Of a DNA stretch of 64,000 nt, positions 30,553 to 42,989 are shown piece by piece. The notes beneath the pieces are model-generated. The model did not search any database, was not told the DNA's origin, and was given only the letters and a program-made list of their open reading frames with translations. The stretch is taken from positions 1 through 64,000 of the forward strand of contig NW_020312759.1 of the NCBI RefSeq assembly GCF_002999335.1, in the 5' to 3' direction. This DNA is from Cyclospora cayetanensis. Lineage: Eukaryota; Apicomplexa; Conoidasida; Eucoccidiorida; Eimeriidae. Every line of letters begins with the position of its first letter. Positions within the stretch are counted from its first letter, which is position 1. Position numbers and translations under genes: made by a program.

Positions 30553-32700
30553 GCAGGCTAAAATCTAATCGAAAAAGCATAATGATAGACTAAAATCCAA
30601 AAACAAAGTTGTTAGCACCAACCGATGACAGTCGATGTAGTTCGTTTCTGCTACCTTTTGCAAGGAATATTTCAGCGAATCCATCTCAGGATTCTCATCT
30701 CTTGATTGCTTTTGCGAATTGTACAGGACGCTAAATCTGCTAAGGCGACGTTTTCTTCCGACATGTAGCGTACAGCAGGAACAAACGATAGCAAGAAGTG
30801 CATAAAAATCGATGTTTTACAACCGGCGTGAACGGGAACATCTACCGCGCTCCTGAAAAATAATTGCAAGTTGAAGGTGACAAGCCGCCCGATGCCTGCT
30901 CAACACGAGAGGCAAGCAAAATTAGCTTACTTTGGCAATAGGTTGTCGTTGGCGCAACGTGCTGCATTTTAGAAAGGCGAAAAGAACAAATAACACATAG
31001 AAAACGAAAACCTGAATAATTGGAGGGGCCAGTGGACTTCGACATACGGGTTCATTAAAGTGAAAGAGTTGTAACAAAAGTACGAAATGGCAGAGGGCGG
31101 CAAGTGCAGTTGGACTTCATCCTTGGGCACAGCGCCAAAATTCTACATTGAGCTTTCAATATCTCTTACGCTTGTTCAAGTAGCAATCACGCTCAACCCC
31201 TTAAGCCCCTGATGAGCAAAGGCAGCAAGTCAATTAATTGATGCTACCTAGACCTGTAAGTAAGGGGACAAACAACGCGTGACGCCATCCCCCAGGTGTC
31301 CAGGGGAGGTAACCAGCCAGAAGATTAAGGAACAAACATGTAGTTCACATGGATTTTTTATTTTGGTCTCTGCCCCCTTCGCTAATTGATAACTAAATTT
31401 GTTTGGATTTTTCACAGTGTTCGCACCCAACCGGAGGCTACATCTTCCAATTGCTCCAGGTCATCTTTAGGATACCATCCTGCAGACTAATCTTCCTCTA
31501 TAACACCACAGGAAGGGCAAAGTCATGCGACTTGGACGGTATGTCTACGGCTGGCACCCCTCATGGGATGTAAGGCACTGTCGGGTGTAGGGAAGGGAGG
31601 TGGAAGATCATATTAAGACTTTTGCGTCTATCCGCCTTCCAAAATTTGCACTCCGAAGTCCGTCATTTTTTATTTCTCTAGGCTTTGCGGTTAGCCACTT
31701 CACACGCGTCAGCGCAGGGGCAGGGATCCGGCGGCGGGTCACAAACAAGTGGCTCTTTTGCATACCCTCACCACCCCCAAGCCCTGCTCGGATCGTGCAC
31801 ACTGCAGTGCCTGCGATAGTAGGCGGCTGCAGTGTGCTGTGTGTACGCGCCATCGGCGCAGGGAATGCAACGGAGAAATGCCTCAGTGCTTCTTGGGTAA
31901 TGCAGCTCTCGAAAAAGGTCAGAAGATGCTTGGTTTAAAGACACAAATATACACCGAATAGTTTCCGTTTGCTATTAGCGAAAGAGGGCACAGGAAGAGG
32001 GCAAAGATTACTCTACAGTACATGCAGCGACACGAGCGAGGAACAATCGACCCGTCCACTGGTGCAAATAGTGTTCGCCCAACAAGACCAAGGACAGAAA
32101 GGAGTGTCCGCGTTTCTTATTCCATTCATTCATGCGCTCGAGGGTACTCTACAAGATATATGAAAAGGAGCATATAATTGTTATTGTTACACAGGTGACT
32201 GGATGCATTATGGGAGCGTGCATGCGCACATCCGGTTGGCTCCGCTACGACTGCAGATGTCCCTTGTTGCCTGTCCCCGGCTCCACGATTTCGTCATCGA
32301 ACCTACAGCTCACCTCGTTTTCTGCACCAGTCTTTCTTCATTCTAAACAGCGTCCTCCCGCCCTCTCGCTGTTTTCCATAACTGTATTTTAGAATGGTGG
32401 TCTCGACCTGTCAGCGTAACGCCCCATCTAGAATTGCTGTCGGGAGAGACCTAGCCTCATAGTCAATAAAACGCAAATGCAGAGTTGTTAAAAACCTTTC
32501 AAAAAATGCCCCTTGGTCCCTTTCTCTCCCTTACAGGGCCCCTGCATGAGGGGCGAGTGCCAGCTTGAGAGTGAGTTTAAAGACACTTTGGCGCGCTCCT
32601 ACTAGTAAGCAGCGGATGCGCTCCGGCTGTGGTCTCCAGAGGGACAAGCGTGGTCCCAAACTTAGAATGAAGCCTTAATGGAAAATATCTACTGTCCTTG
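30553..32700. other. Intergenic, no gene seen
   Basis: AT-richer, low coding potential on both strands. Frames such as 31600-31938 have no recognisable motif, splice partner or codon bias. I saw no convincing retroelement block in this interval. Confidence 0.4.
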
Positions 32701-32729
32701 CAAAGGAGCTGACCATTATGGCTCCACCA

Positions 32730-33100
32730 AAGGTTTCCGTAGGGAGACACTGAATCCCAGACCTGGTACAAGCTTAATGCGAAGTTATTGATTGTTTCTT
32801 AAGAGTTCTCGCCTTCCCGTACCCGCGTCTCTCAAAGTTTTCAGCAAAAGGGGAAAGGGGCAGCTAGTTCCGCGTAGCTGCACCTCACAGCACTCCGACA
32901 ATTCACAGCTACATGCACGTGGCATTTAGCCGCACACACAACATTGCGTCTTATTCGGCACGGATCATACTACTCTGCAAAAACTAAGGCATTGTCGATT
33001 CTTTAATAATGCTTCGTGAAGTACAATGTATTGTAATATAAAGCGCTGAAGTGCAGTTTTGACCGCTCCGCATTCCACGTATACTCAAAGCATGCACCCG
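32730..33100 (+). repeat. Dispersed LTR-like repeat
   Basis: Contains TCTCAAAGTTTTCAGC, CAGCACTCCGACAATTCACA and CACAACATTGCGTCTTATTC, each with counterparts at about 44.2-44.35 kb and partly at 25.5-25.7 kb, in the same order and orientation. Located upstream of pol copy B on the same strand. Confidence 0.45.
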
Positions 33101-33199
33101 CGCATTCCGTAGCTGTCGGCCAGGACAAACTGCAGGCACAAAAGCGAAAGTCTCACCAACCTATCGCTACTTTCAGGTAGACAGAACAGCGACATCAGT

Positions 33200-36100
33200 G
33201 CAAACAGAAGTGCGAATGCTTACGTCAAGGGCCAAAGAGAGAGTAAAGGGGAGAAAGATGCTTAGCGTTGCCCACAATAAAGGAGGGACCAGGCCATCAC
33301 GACCGCGGTGCCTCGCTGGCTCGCCGTCCTCGAAGTGGCAGACCATATGAGCTTTTTGCCACGCTAATGCAGAAGAAACTCGCACTAAATCTGTGTTTTC
33401 TCTGCTCCTCCTAGAGGAGCTTCTGCATGCAAATGGAACCGGCGCTTGGAATGTGCTTGACTTGAGAACCCCAAAAGAGGCATAAGGTAGAACGCAGAGG
33501 CAACACAGCTAAAACTCCTTGATATGAATCTGATTGTAAAAATTGCAGTAACAATGACAACCGGGAACTTTGCAAAAGACGCTCTAAAATGAAAGTTGCT
33601 AATTCAGGCACAGGACCACTGATGGGAGAAGGCAAGTACTAAGGAACAACCTTTAGGGCAACTGGAGTTGTGAGCCGAACAGAACCGCAAATCCATCTCC
33701 CCGAGGCAACACAGCTTGCAATTTATCCTTTTTCAACCACTGAATTTGGCGTTCCTCAGCCAATACCACTAGAAACTTCCGTATTGTGTACCCTCAGCAC
33801 TCAGAAGTCCAAGAATCTAACGTCTCTACAGCTCCTTGTGGAATCTCTTCCTCCGAACAAAGTACTTGCCCACACAACAAACACTAAATGATTGATTTGG
33901 GACCCTTGAAATTCTTGTAAGAATTCAATATCAATAGATCGGCAGGAGTTCCAACTTTCAGAGCTGTCGGCAGAGTAAGGACAAGCAGTATTTCCAAAGA
34001 GAAGTGCAAGTGGCCCTAGCCACTGAGCCTTAATCGTGTTCATCGGATAAAGCTTTGGTGCACCTAGTAGTATTAGCCGATTCATTAGGGTCAAATATCC
34101 AGGCTTGACACACACAGCTGGGCACCGCTTATCATAGTGGCGTGCTTTTCTCTTTTGAGCATAGCGCCATCGTCTGCTTGAACAAGCCAGCTAGTCTCTA
34201 GATTAAATTATTGATAACAGTGACTGCTGAGCCCAAGCCACCAGATCTGGGCTCAAGTAGGGGATTGGTTCCTCATCCTTAGAGTAGATCAGGGATATCT
34301 TGGTGGAAATCTAGAGTTCAAAACTGCATCGTTGTAGTAATTATCCACTTGACACAAACAAGAAAATCAAGCCAAGCAAGTGAATTTGTGTGAAATCTGA
34401 AACGCAGCTACGACAGGCGAGTGCCCGTCGTCCGTCCTGCTTGTTAATTTGCTTTATGATAATTCGCAGTGGTCAAACTAGTTCAAGCTGTGAATTAAGT
34501 AGGATGATCAGTTTCCTTGGGGGATTTACCTCTTTTAGGTCATTTTTTAGCAGTTCAGTAACTTGTTTTTCTTTGGCCACAGGCTGGGGTACAATCCCTC
34601 TGTCGATCGAAAAAAAGACGGTTTCACAACTCCTCTTAGTTTGGAAGAGGATGAACAGCAACCTGCGAGCACAGAAGCTTTACGGCCCACAGAAAGGCAG
34701 ATCATAAAATGTTTATGAATGAGTAGAAGATGTTATGCCGGTTACTACAGGGTAAGCTGCAAGGATGGGCAAGTACCCGAATACTTAATCAACCAGTTGG
34801 TGATGTACCTCGCTTTGTACCCCGCCCATGAAGATAACTGAGTACTCCTTGCAGTACATTCACTCCAGGAATAAGCCATTCAGCTATGAATCTATTTATT
34901 GTAAAAGAAATCGTCTGACTGAAGGAATCATTACAGTTCAATAGTAAGCGTAGCCTAAGGCACCATACTGAACTGCTTTGAGGCTTATCCGCAAGCCATG
35001 CTCCACGGCATTTGCAACCCCCCCAGCATTACGAGGAGATTTGTGCTGCAGGGGGGTTATATGCTGAAAAGGCAAAGTGCAGGACTCGACCATCACCCCT
35101 GGGCATAGCCAAGGGTGAGCGAGGAAAAGGATGGAAGGTAGAGCAAGTGCGTTAACGTTAGCCACTTGATCAAGCTTACTGTGAAGTAGAAGTCCCCAAT
35201 TCCCTACAGAGGCGAGTTACTTAGCCAACTATACGGAGCAACAATTTAATTGGCATTTAATTATACAAGCGTCTTTTTTATAATTCTTCGCTCCCTCATA
35301 CCCAGTACAAAGCGCCGTTCCACATTCGCGGCCGCAGGCTTGAGTTACCTGTACGCCACTTGGACTTGTAATTGTCCCAGCTGCACTGCAACAGCATCAG
35401 TCGCAGTGTAAATGCGCATATTGAGGAGGGGTGGATGTGTGATATATGTTTGTCCGCATATACAATTTCTCAATATTCGACCGAAACGTTTAAGAGCACC
35501 TACGGCACATGCTGCACGCGCTCCAACTGTTGCTACACACGTAATGGTGTGTAAAGGCTCACACATGCGTACATTTCATGGAGACAGCTGTGCTTTTGAG
35601 ATGCTGTGTTTTGGCTGCAGCAATCAAGCTGAATTCGGCCAGCATTCGAAGCAATCGAGACGTGGCCTTTGCCTCTACGCACCATCAAGGACGTTGCGAA
35701 GTATGGGCTTGCATTTTATTTCCAAAATTTCATTCCTGCATTTTACTCGGATTTATTCTGCTTTGACTAATCTACTTAATAATACGCAGTCTATAGTCTG
35801 GATACAGGAGGCTGATGCCTCAGCAAAGACGCTCTGCTGGTACTTGGCCTGCCCAACCATGAGTTTCGTTTCTTCATAATAACTGGTTCTAAGACGTAAC
35901 GGTGGTGTCATTCTTTTCCGAAATGGTACCAGCTCTCCAAAAAGCAAAATGTTGCTTGGTTTCCTCATCGTTCTACCAAAACCGAGCAATGGTATCCAAT
36001 GTAAAAAGGAAATTATGGGTGCGGTGGGACGTGAAAAATGCTTGCACTACTTACGAAGGCACCATTTTATTGCTGATTCCGACCATCAGTCTTAAATGAA

Positions 36101-37000
36101 TTTGTACAATGAAGTCTATTCACGTTGAGAGCCTAGGGTTGTTCGCTGGCTTAGGCGGCTCCTGCATTACGATTTTGCAGTGCCTTGTAGTAAGATCACC
36201 AATGTTGTAGGCGACGCGCTCGCGCGACGCCGCAGTGGTCCACTGTTGTACAGCATACCGTCTCCTGCTCCTGATGCTCCACTGTATTCATTGTGTGCTG
36301 CTTATGCTTTTGACGCCCGTGCATCCGCTGTCATTTCTCAGATCCACAATGGCAGAAGGATGGAGCAGTCCCGCGTCGAGGATGACCACCTGCGGTATAA
36401 AAGTAGGGACTTTGGCACCTATACATTCTGACTTCGATATGCCGTGCTGTTTTGTGCATAAAGCACATACCACATTATTTAGGTAGATGTTGGGACTCAA
36501 ACTGCGGTGAAAGCCTCCTATCGTACGTGTGGTGGCATGGAACGCGTCCCCCGACAAAGCATGAATCCACTTTCCTTCCCAGACTGTCATTACATGAAGC
36601 CGCTTAGTTTCTTACAGCCCAGGGCTCTGCGAAACCTTCGGGTTTCAGGTAGGATTTGGACTGGTTTATGATTATACGCCTTATTGTTTGGCTCCCGGGA
36701 GTCAGAGCTCAGGATAGCACGTACGCCATTGTCGACAGACTCACCAATTATGCACAGTTTGGGCCTTTTCTCAGCATTGTTGCAGCTTAGGAAGTCGCTC
36801 AACTGGTTCCCAGCTGATGTTCAGAAGATGAACAGATTTCTTACGACTAACATTGCGGAGAGAAATCCAAAGTACGTTAATGCACTCTGGCATGCCTTTC
36901 TGACTAGTTTGCATATTGAACTAATATTACAACCGCCGATTTCCTGAGGAAAGTGGACAGGCAGGGCATATCACTGGCACTCGCCTACAGTACCTGCGAT
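33200..37000 (+). mobile_element. Decayed Ty3/gypsy-like retrotransposon (copy B)
   Basis: Plus-strand remnant with blocks in pol order and many frame breaks. The shared block is at about 34.77-34.83 kb (GQVPEYLINQLVMYLAL). Around 35.43-35.55 kb is the degraded RT region after the active site (EHLRHMLHALQ). RT thumb and RNase H start at about 35.74-35.82 kb (LTNLLNNTQSIVWIQEADAS). The RNase H end is at about 36.14-36.25 kb (VRWLRRLLHYDF, NVVGDALARR). Integrase follows at about 36.65-36.95 kb (STYAIVDRLTNYAQFGPF, EVAQLVPS, then NPKYVNALWHAFLTSLHIEL, matching the SDRDxxFTSxFW region). The RT catalytic Asp pair is not preserved. Confidence 0.75.
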
Positions 37001-40000
37001 TCAGGGTTCACACAAAGCCACTTGCTTGTCTTGGTTGTTTTGCTTGTGCTATGTGGATTAAAACTACGACTGTGCAGTTTTCTACCCTAGATTCCCACTC
37101 ATCCCTGCTCTGGTCTACGCTGAGGGTGAGGTAGCCACCCATATCAGTAAAGGGAGTCAGAGATCAGCTGGCCAGTAAACGAAAATGCTTGTGCAAAGCT
37201 CAAAAGAGAAAAAAGCACGGTCTTATGATAAGAGGTGGCCAGCTATGTGTTTCGAGTCTGGACATTTGGTTTTGCTGGGACGACAAACTATACTAGGTGC
37301 AGAAAAAGTTGACCAGACGGCGACGTGAGAGGCTAGTGGCTAGGGCTACTGTCGACAGGTGTTTGAGTTGCCGCACAACCGTCGATACCAGTTACCCACG
37401 GAAGTTTTAAACGCTCCCCACACTGTCTGCCTGGCCTTTGCTGCGTAAGAAACTGTACTGTGCGGAAGCGGAGGATTCACAGGGAGCTGTCAGTGTGCTG
37501 GAGTTCTAGAACTACTCATCGCCGAGGGTGCACTCCACAGGCGTTTCTAGTGAAAGGGGTTAGGGAGCGCCAGCTTCAATGACTGGAAGGAGATCAGTTG
37601 TAAGCTTTGGTGCCGAAGGAAGAGTGTGCGGCTGTGATCAACTTATAACGCTAGTTAAGCATTGAGAGTATTTTTCAAGTTCCTTGGAAACTGGTCCCAT
37701 TCAGCCCATGCGCTGCCTGAATTTGTTGCGTTTATCTATGATTGTTGCTTGAAAGGCTTCCGGGTGTTATCATTACAATGTTTTCTACAAGCACCTGCAT
37801 ACTAAGGCATTCTTAGCTATACTGTCTTGTAATTCTTCCTTTACCGCTTCTGGGGCTTTGGAATCAACTATTGCAATCAACGACCGCATTTACATTAAAA
37901 GATTGCTATACGAGGTGCGGAGGTCGCGCTGAACCAGTGCATTTTTTGATTCTCTTTATATATCTTATACGTGCATACTGTTTTCTTATAGGAGGCTGAC
38001 ACGCTGTAGCTCTCCGACGACAACACGCCATCGCGCCGCCACCATCATGTTGGTTTTTGTCCCTTGTTCGTTGTTGGCTAGTTCGTGTGTCTTTGGTGCC
38101 TTTTATTTCACATGCCGTTTCATGCACATACATGCTGTTCTCAGTTGGAATTTTTTCCGTTTGTGCCTGTCGAGGGAATGGTGGCAGCGCGGGAATTCTT
38201 CTGATGCCTTGCATGCAATTGATGTAGCCGCACAGCTACGGAACATGCGAGCGTATGTTTTGGAATATAAGGGTGGGAGGAAATATATAGCGGATTAGTC
38301 TACATATGAAGAGTTGCCACCTGACTAGCTGCATTTATATAAGGAACTACAAAGGATGGACTATTTGGTTTGTCTTCTTGCATGGAATCTTTGTTGTCGA
38401 GTGTTATTGGCTCGATACAAGTAGATGCAGGCATTATATGCTCATGCGCTCGATAGAGTTAAAATTAGCTGTGAATACAGGGTATGCCTAGAGGATGCGG
38501 CTATGCGCACCCTACCTGCGCCGCTTTTTCCATGTGAGAACACTGAGGGACATATGAAGGGAAAGCAAGGACCAGTTTTGCAAAACTGTCAACACTTTTA
38601 ACCAAGTTCGCATTGAGTGTGAAGCAAAATATCTCCTAGCGAGGACCCCAGATATGACGTTACACATGGCTCGTAGAACGGCTTGAACTGGAATACTCCC
38701 TGCAGGCAAACGACCTTCTCTCCATGAATGGAGTATTCGTTCAAGTAATTCTTTCTCCAGCAGACATTTCGTACAGAGCACTGTTTCCCCAGCTGGGATG
38801 CACGAAACGAGATGCGTTTCTAGCTGGCTGATGAACTCTTTGAACACCTACCCTTTCTCAAGGCATCATACAGTTCCGGTCTGCGTAACCTCCGTGGTGC
38901 GTCCGTGAACATTTTATCGGCTGACAAAACGTGGCTTTTTGCCATTGGTGTTACAGGGCTAGTGCGCCTAATTCAGCTCACTAGCCGGCCTCCTCAGCTC
39001 AACAATTACTGCACCACCTTCAGGGTCCAATAGCAGGGAGTATATTTGTCCTGGTATTGCCGAGTAACCTCAAATTATTGAGTTGCCAAATGCTCCAATC
39101 ACCAGCATCCTCCTGTTGTAGGGAAATCTGAACTCCGCTGCAGCCTCAGCCGGTGGATGCTTGGCGGGGTGCGTCATCAAACCATGCGAAGCTAGTATTT
39201 GTAATTCTTCCCTTAGGGCCTTCCTAAGGCGATCCTTTAAACCAAACCTAATATACCACATTATGGTGAAATTTGTCGAATGCTTTTCCGAACTTCCTTT
39301 CTTACCCTAAGCACAGCCTTTAGGGCTCCTGCTTGAGGATAGGCGCACAGCTGGGGACTCGTTACTGCCCTTCCATAGCCTTATCAGCGTTCAGAACAAG
39401 GTGCTCATAGCGTTTAGTGTAAAAGCACAGAACATTGATTCTCATTGCATGGAACAATATCTACTCTACGACAAGCACCTTGTACACCCGATCAAGATAA
39501 TGGGCCAATCGAGTACTAATGTCCAATTAAATATAGTGTAAAAAGGTTCCGTATTTGTGAATTGGCTTGATACAAATACACGTCCTCGCCACCTAAAATC
39601 GAAACCTTTTAGGAGTGACGGTAGGGAGAGAGCGACTTTAGTGGATTGAAAAGCAGTATATTTTTCCATGTTTTGATGGTATCTTGACTGTGCGAAACCT
39701 CGTAACCTTAATCCTCTGGAAAATGTTTATTACAGAGGAACTGAGAGGATGGGGCCGCAGCCTGTCTACGCATTGTAGTATTCTCCTATCCTCGCTCTTC
39801 CACTAAAATGTCCTTAGAACACTTATGCACACCACTTGACTTAATCTCAAACAGCTATGGTTGTTGTCATAGAAACTGCCCAGGCGTAGTTAGGCCCTTT
39901 GTAGTCCGCGCGATTTGGCGCACTGCTCCCGCAATCGGGGGTGCCTTACAAGGTTAATGCCGGGATGGGTCTACCTTAAGTTGACACTGTAGTTTCAATT

Positions 40001-40371
40001 AAGTAGGAAAGAACTTCCCAAGCGCAGGATGAAAATGCCATTGCCCCGGGATCGATAGTTCTCCCGCCCTCCTGAAGTGCGGTGAGGCGAGTTCTTTCTC
40101 GGCACTGAAACACGGCCCGTCGACGCAAATAATGGCGAGTCTGTCGTGTAATCAAATCTGTGTCTGATTTATTTGCAGCATTAGATGCAAATAGTTTAGG
40201 ATAATTTATGGCTATCCAGGGATCGTCAACTAGCAGCCGTCCCCTAACTTAGTACACTCGTTTCTACCGATAAAGGTTGTCGTTTTCTTCTTCTTCCGCA
40301 TTGTATTTTCCCTCAGAAGACTCGATCTGCTTTTCAAAATTTCAGCATATTCCTTTTCTTGATCGTTCACA
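37000..40371. other. Gene-poor, further repeat fragments
   Basis: No supported gene. A minus-strand segment at about 38.85-38.65 kb (CTCGTTTCGTGCATC through CGAAATGTCTGCTGGAGAAA) is alignable with minus-strand copy A near 25.05 kb, so a fifth, minus-oriented remnant is present around 38.5-39.3 kb. Plus-strand frames at 38047-38298 and 38306-38491 are short and unsupported. Confidence 0.45.
38500..39300 (-). mobile_element. Short retroelement remnant (copy E)
   Basis: Minus-strand homology to the pre-RT segment of copy A (shared CGAAATGTCTxxTGGAGA core and flanks). No catalytic block is recognisable. The adjacent frame at 39261-39070 (REELQILASHGLMTHPAKHP) superficially resembles an RT N-terminus, but its order relative to the shared block is wrong for that. 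Confidence 0.4.
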
Positions 40372-41350
40372 ATGAAGCTGGCGGCTGCTACCAGTTTTGC
40401 GGCGCTCAATGCTTTGAGCCTCTCACAGGCAGTACTTCCTAAACAGAGCTCTTTAATTAAATATCACTCCTGCAGCTATCTTTTCTACGTAGTAGTTGCT
40501 TTGTTCACTGTGTCACGCTGTTACTTTCTAACACATTGTATTCCTCGCTCCCATATTGTGTTTTTATATGCGCCGGGCTTTCTGCTTCAGAGGTAGGCCA
40601 GGTTGTATGCGTCTTCCTGCCCCCCTAAGCGTAATGAATATACCCATGATCATAGATGCTTGGTTCATAGCTTCCTGTAAGAGGCATGTCAGAGGAATAT
40701 GGCGTTATGGCGCATTACCCAGTGCGATTAGTACATGCAAAAAGAGCTCTCGTAGGGCAACACCCCGCTATGTCTGTCTGTTTTTTCTGATCTTCAGTCC
40801 ACTTCTGCACAGCTCTCATCAAGAAAGCGCACACTACAAGATGCCCTTGATGAATATTGCATGAATGAAGGAGAATGACAATGCAACACAGGACAAACAA
40901 TACTGCAACGCACGCATGTATGCTCGACATGATGTAGCCAAAGGCGGCATTTCCAAGGAATGGCGCTGCTACGCACAAGCTGCTCTGAATACTGCCAGTT
41001 CGAGCCCCAACTGCATAGACACTTGTGGGAGCCTGCGCCACTGTCTTGGGGCATATGGTGGATTCTTTAGATTTTACCTCACTCGCAACGATGCCATGGA
41101 GGAAAATGTGACTACGCAGAAGGCCAAGTTCTGCATCTCCCCAGCTCCTTCCCTACAGAAAATCCTGGATAGGCTATGCATGCACTACACGGAAGAACGC
41201 TGTGAAATGGGAGTTATTGCAGAGTGCGTTCAGGTGGCTTACGCTCGTTTTGACAAGGGAACGGCGAGCCAAGCCGAGAAGCAATGACGCTGCTATGTAT
41301 AGGATCAGCGGGACTTTGCTGGTACAAATGATGTGGGGTGTACGACTGCG
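40372..41350 (+). pseudogene. Cys-rich secreted-family member, broken
   Basis: A 60-nt candidate first exon at 40372-40431 encodes a signal peptide (MKLAAATSFAALNALSLSQA) followed by a GTACTT donor. Downstream, the frame 40865-41287 ends with LQKILDRLCMHYTEERC and ECVQVAYARFDKGT. This aligns with the members at 41651-41971 and 50429-50782 through the pattern LQ-x-(V/I/L)LD...C...C...V-A-R-x-x-x-G...WRCY. Here the Trp codon position before RCY is TGA, and a TAG follows three codons later, so the conserved domain is interrupted in its middle. The intervening exon structure is not resolved. I know no family name; coccidian SAG-type surface antigens are a possible but unproven relation. Confidence 0.4.
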
Positions 41351-41650
41351 CGAACAAGGCCTCTTGCAGGGAAGTAGTAATTCTGTCGTCTCAGGCTCAC
41401 TTCTCCCGTGATGCTGAGTTGATCAATGCGATTAAGAGCAATACTGCAGCCTAGTGCAGCACGACATATTAGTCCGAGGCACAAAACGCAAGCTCTGAAG
41501 ACCCAGGAATCCCCCCAAGGGTGCGCTAGTGTAACTGGAGGTTTCGCGCTATTGGCAGGGCTTATGAGAGAAGAGCTGTACTTTTTTGGTCTGTTGATTT
41601 TGTACGTTTCCTTGATGCTATCATGTTTGCATACGTTGCTCGCTCTGCAG

Positions 41651-41971
41651 AACCCAGGCGCAGGTCATTTGCAGGAGCTACTTGACTCAGCGTGCTTTCG
41701 TCTATTTGAACGCGATTGCGCCTCAAGCGAGGACCAGTGTGGTTACGCAGTGGTGCGTTACAATGGCCGAGAGTGGCGTTGCCACCCCTTTACCTCCATG
41801 GATTACTCGCAGTCCACTGAGGGCTGCATCAGTGATTGTGTCGCCGTTTTCTTCTGTCCAGGGAAGTTAGCTGACGAAGGCGACGGTACATTGTCTAGCA
41901 AAATAGATTTCATCGTGCTGGAAGGGGAAGAAACGGACTGCACGTTGAGCGTGAGTCTCATCCGGGATTGA
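41651..41971 (+). CDS. Cys-rich family domain, intact exon
   Basis: Exon 41651-41971 (acceptor CTCTGCAG, stop TGA) encodes 106 residues with seven Cys: HLQELLDSACFRLFERDC, EDQCGYAVVRYNGREWRC, STEGCISDCVAVFFCPG and EGEETDCTLSVSLIRD. It is the best-preserved copy of the family domain and lacks internal stops. The frame is open upstream to 41426, including a hydrophobic stretch (LYFFGLLILYVSLMLSCLHT) that may be intron. No first exon was located with confidence; it may be the 3' exon of the gene starting at 40372, or a separate tandem copy. Confidence 0.5.
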   Translation, partial: NPGAGHLQELLDSACFRLFERDCASSEDQCGYAVVRYNGREWRCHPFTSMDYSQSTEGCISDCVAVFFCPGKLADEGDGTLSSKIDFIVLEGEETDCTLSVSLIRD

Positions 41972-42588
41972 TCGTTTGCAGTGCTGCAAGCAGGAAACAA
42001 GTGATAGAATCACGTGCTTAGCAGTTGTTACTGTTGCTGAATCTGCATTGCCGCACCAGCTGAGTGTGCTCTGGAGCGCCGTAGGATCACGTTTATGTTA
42101 TTTTGGGATATGGTGGTATGTTCTCTGTGTGTGCATGCCACGGGCTTTTTAGAAACATCAAAATCACTGAAATCCGAACAGCATCCTGCCTAAAGTTCAC
42201 CGAACTGTACACTTAGTTGTGTGAACCGACGTCTCCTGTGGTTCAACACTCATTTTTGATCACTGACTCATTTCGCGCAGATTCCTCGCACTCTTTTATG
42301 TTCTGTGAAGTATAACTTGAGAGCTTGGATATTCTGCCATGCACTATCTGATTTATAGAAGTACTTGGTTATTGTGATCTGACGTTCGTGCACTACTTGC
42401 CAGTGGATAGGCACTGTTTCTCCGTTTGCATAGATGCATTGCAGTTTCTTGTAGGGCGCGCAGTGTATGATTTAAGTGCAGCAGCGTGAACCCCTTTTCT
42501 TCGCGAACGGTGCGCTGTTTGCATTAAGCGGTGTACACGGTGGAGAGGGGAATGCGATACCCTTCTTCGCATTTACCAAAACCTTATG

Positions 42589-42740
42589 GCTGGCAAATGA
42601 GATCACGCACCGTTTTTGGCTGCTACGCGGCCTAGAGTATAAAGGAGGCAATGATTAAAAGACTGCTGGCAAATGAGATCACGCACCGTTTTTGTCTGCT
42701 ACGCGGCCTAGAGTATAAAGGAGGCAATGATTAAAAGACT
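42589..42740. repeat. 76-bp tandem duplication, one mismatch
   Basis: Copies at 42589-42664 and 42665-42740 differ at a single base (GGCTGC versus GTCTGC after CACCGTTTTT). The near-identity contrasts with the heavy decay of neighbouring repeats, so the event is recent. Confidence 0.95.
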
Positions 42741-42989
42741 GAGGCAGAGGAAACAGGTTTAGATAGACTGAAGAACAGATGTAGAGGGCAAAGCTATACC
42801 TTCTAATTCCTAGCTGATTCATAAGCATAAATAGGGCAGTAGGAAAAGCCTAGTTGTTTTTGCCTGCTGCTATTTGCTACTTGTTACAACTTAGAGGCAG
42901 GCTTAATACCTTTAGCACTAAAGTGTTCCGGCGCGCTGGTTGATATGGGTATACTGGTGCAAAAGCTTCGACTGCCAAAAGGGTGGGGT

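Noticed and set aside
39070..39261. Frame with REELQILASHGLM as an RT N-terminus
   Set aside because: It precedes, on the minus strand, the shared pre-RT block, which is the wrong order for a pol gene, and no further RT motif follows.
41288..41296. TGA in the Cys-rich member near 41285 as a second selenocysteine codon
   Set aside because: Paralogues have Trp at that place, a TAG follows three codons later, and I found no SECIS-like hairpin; this is decay.
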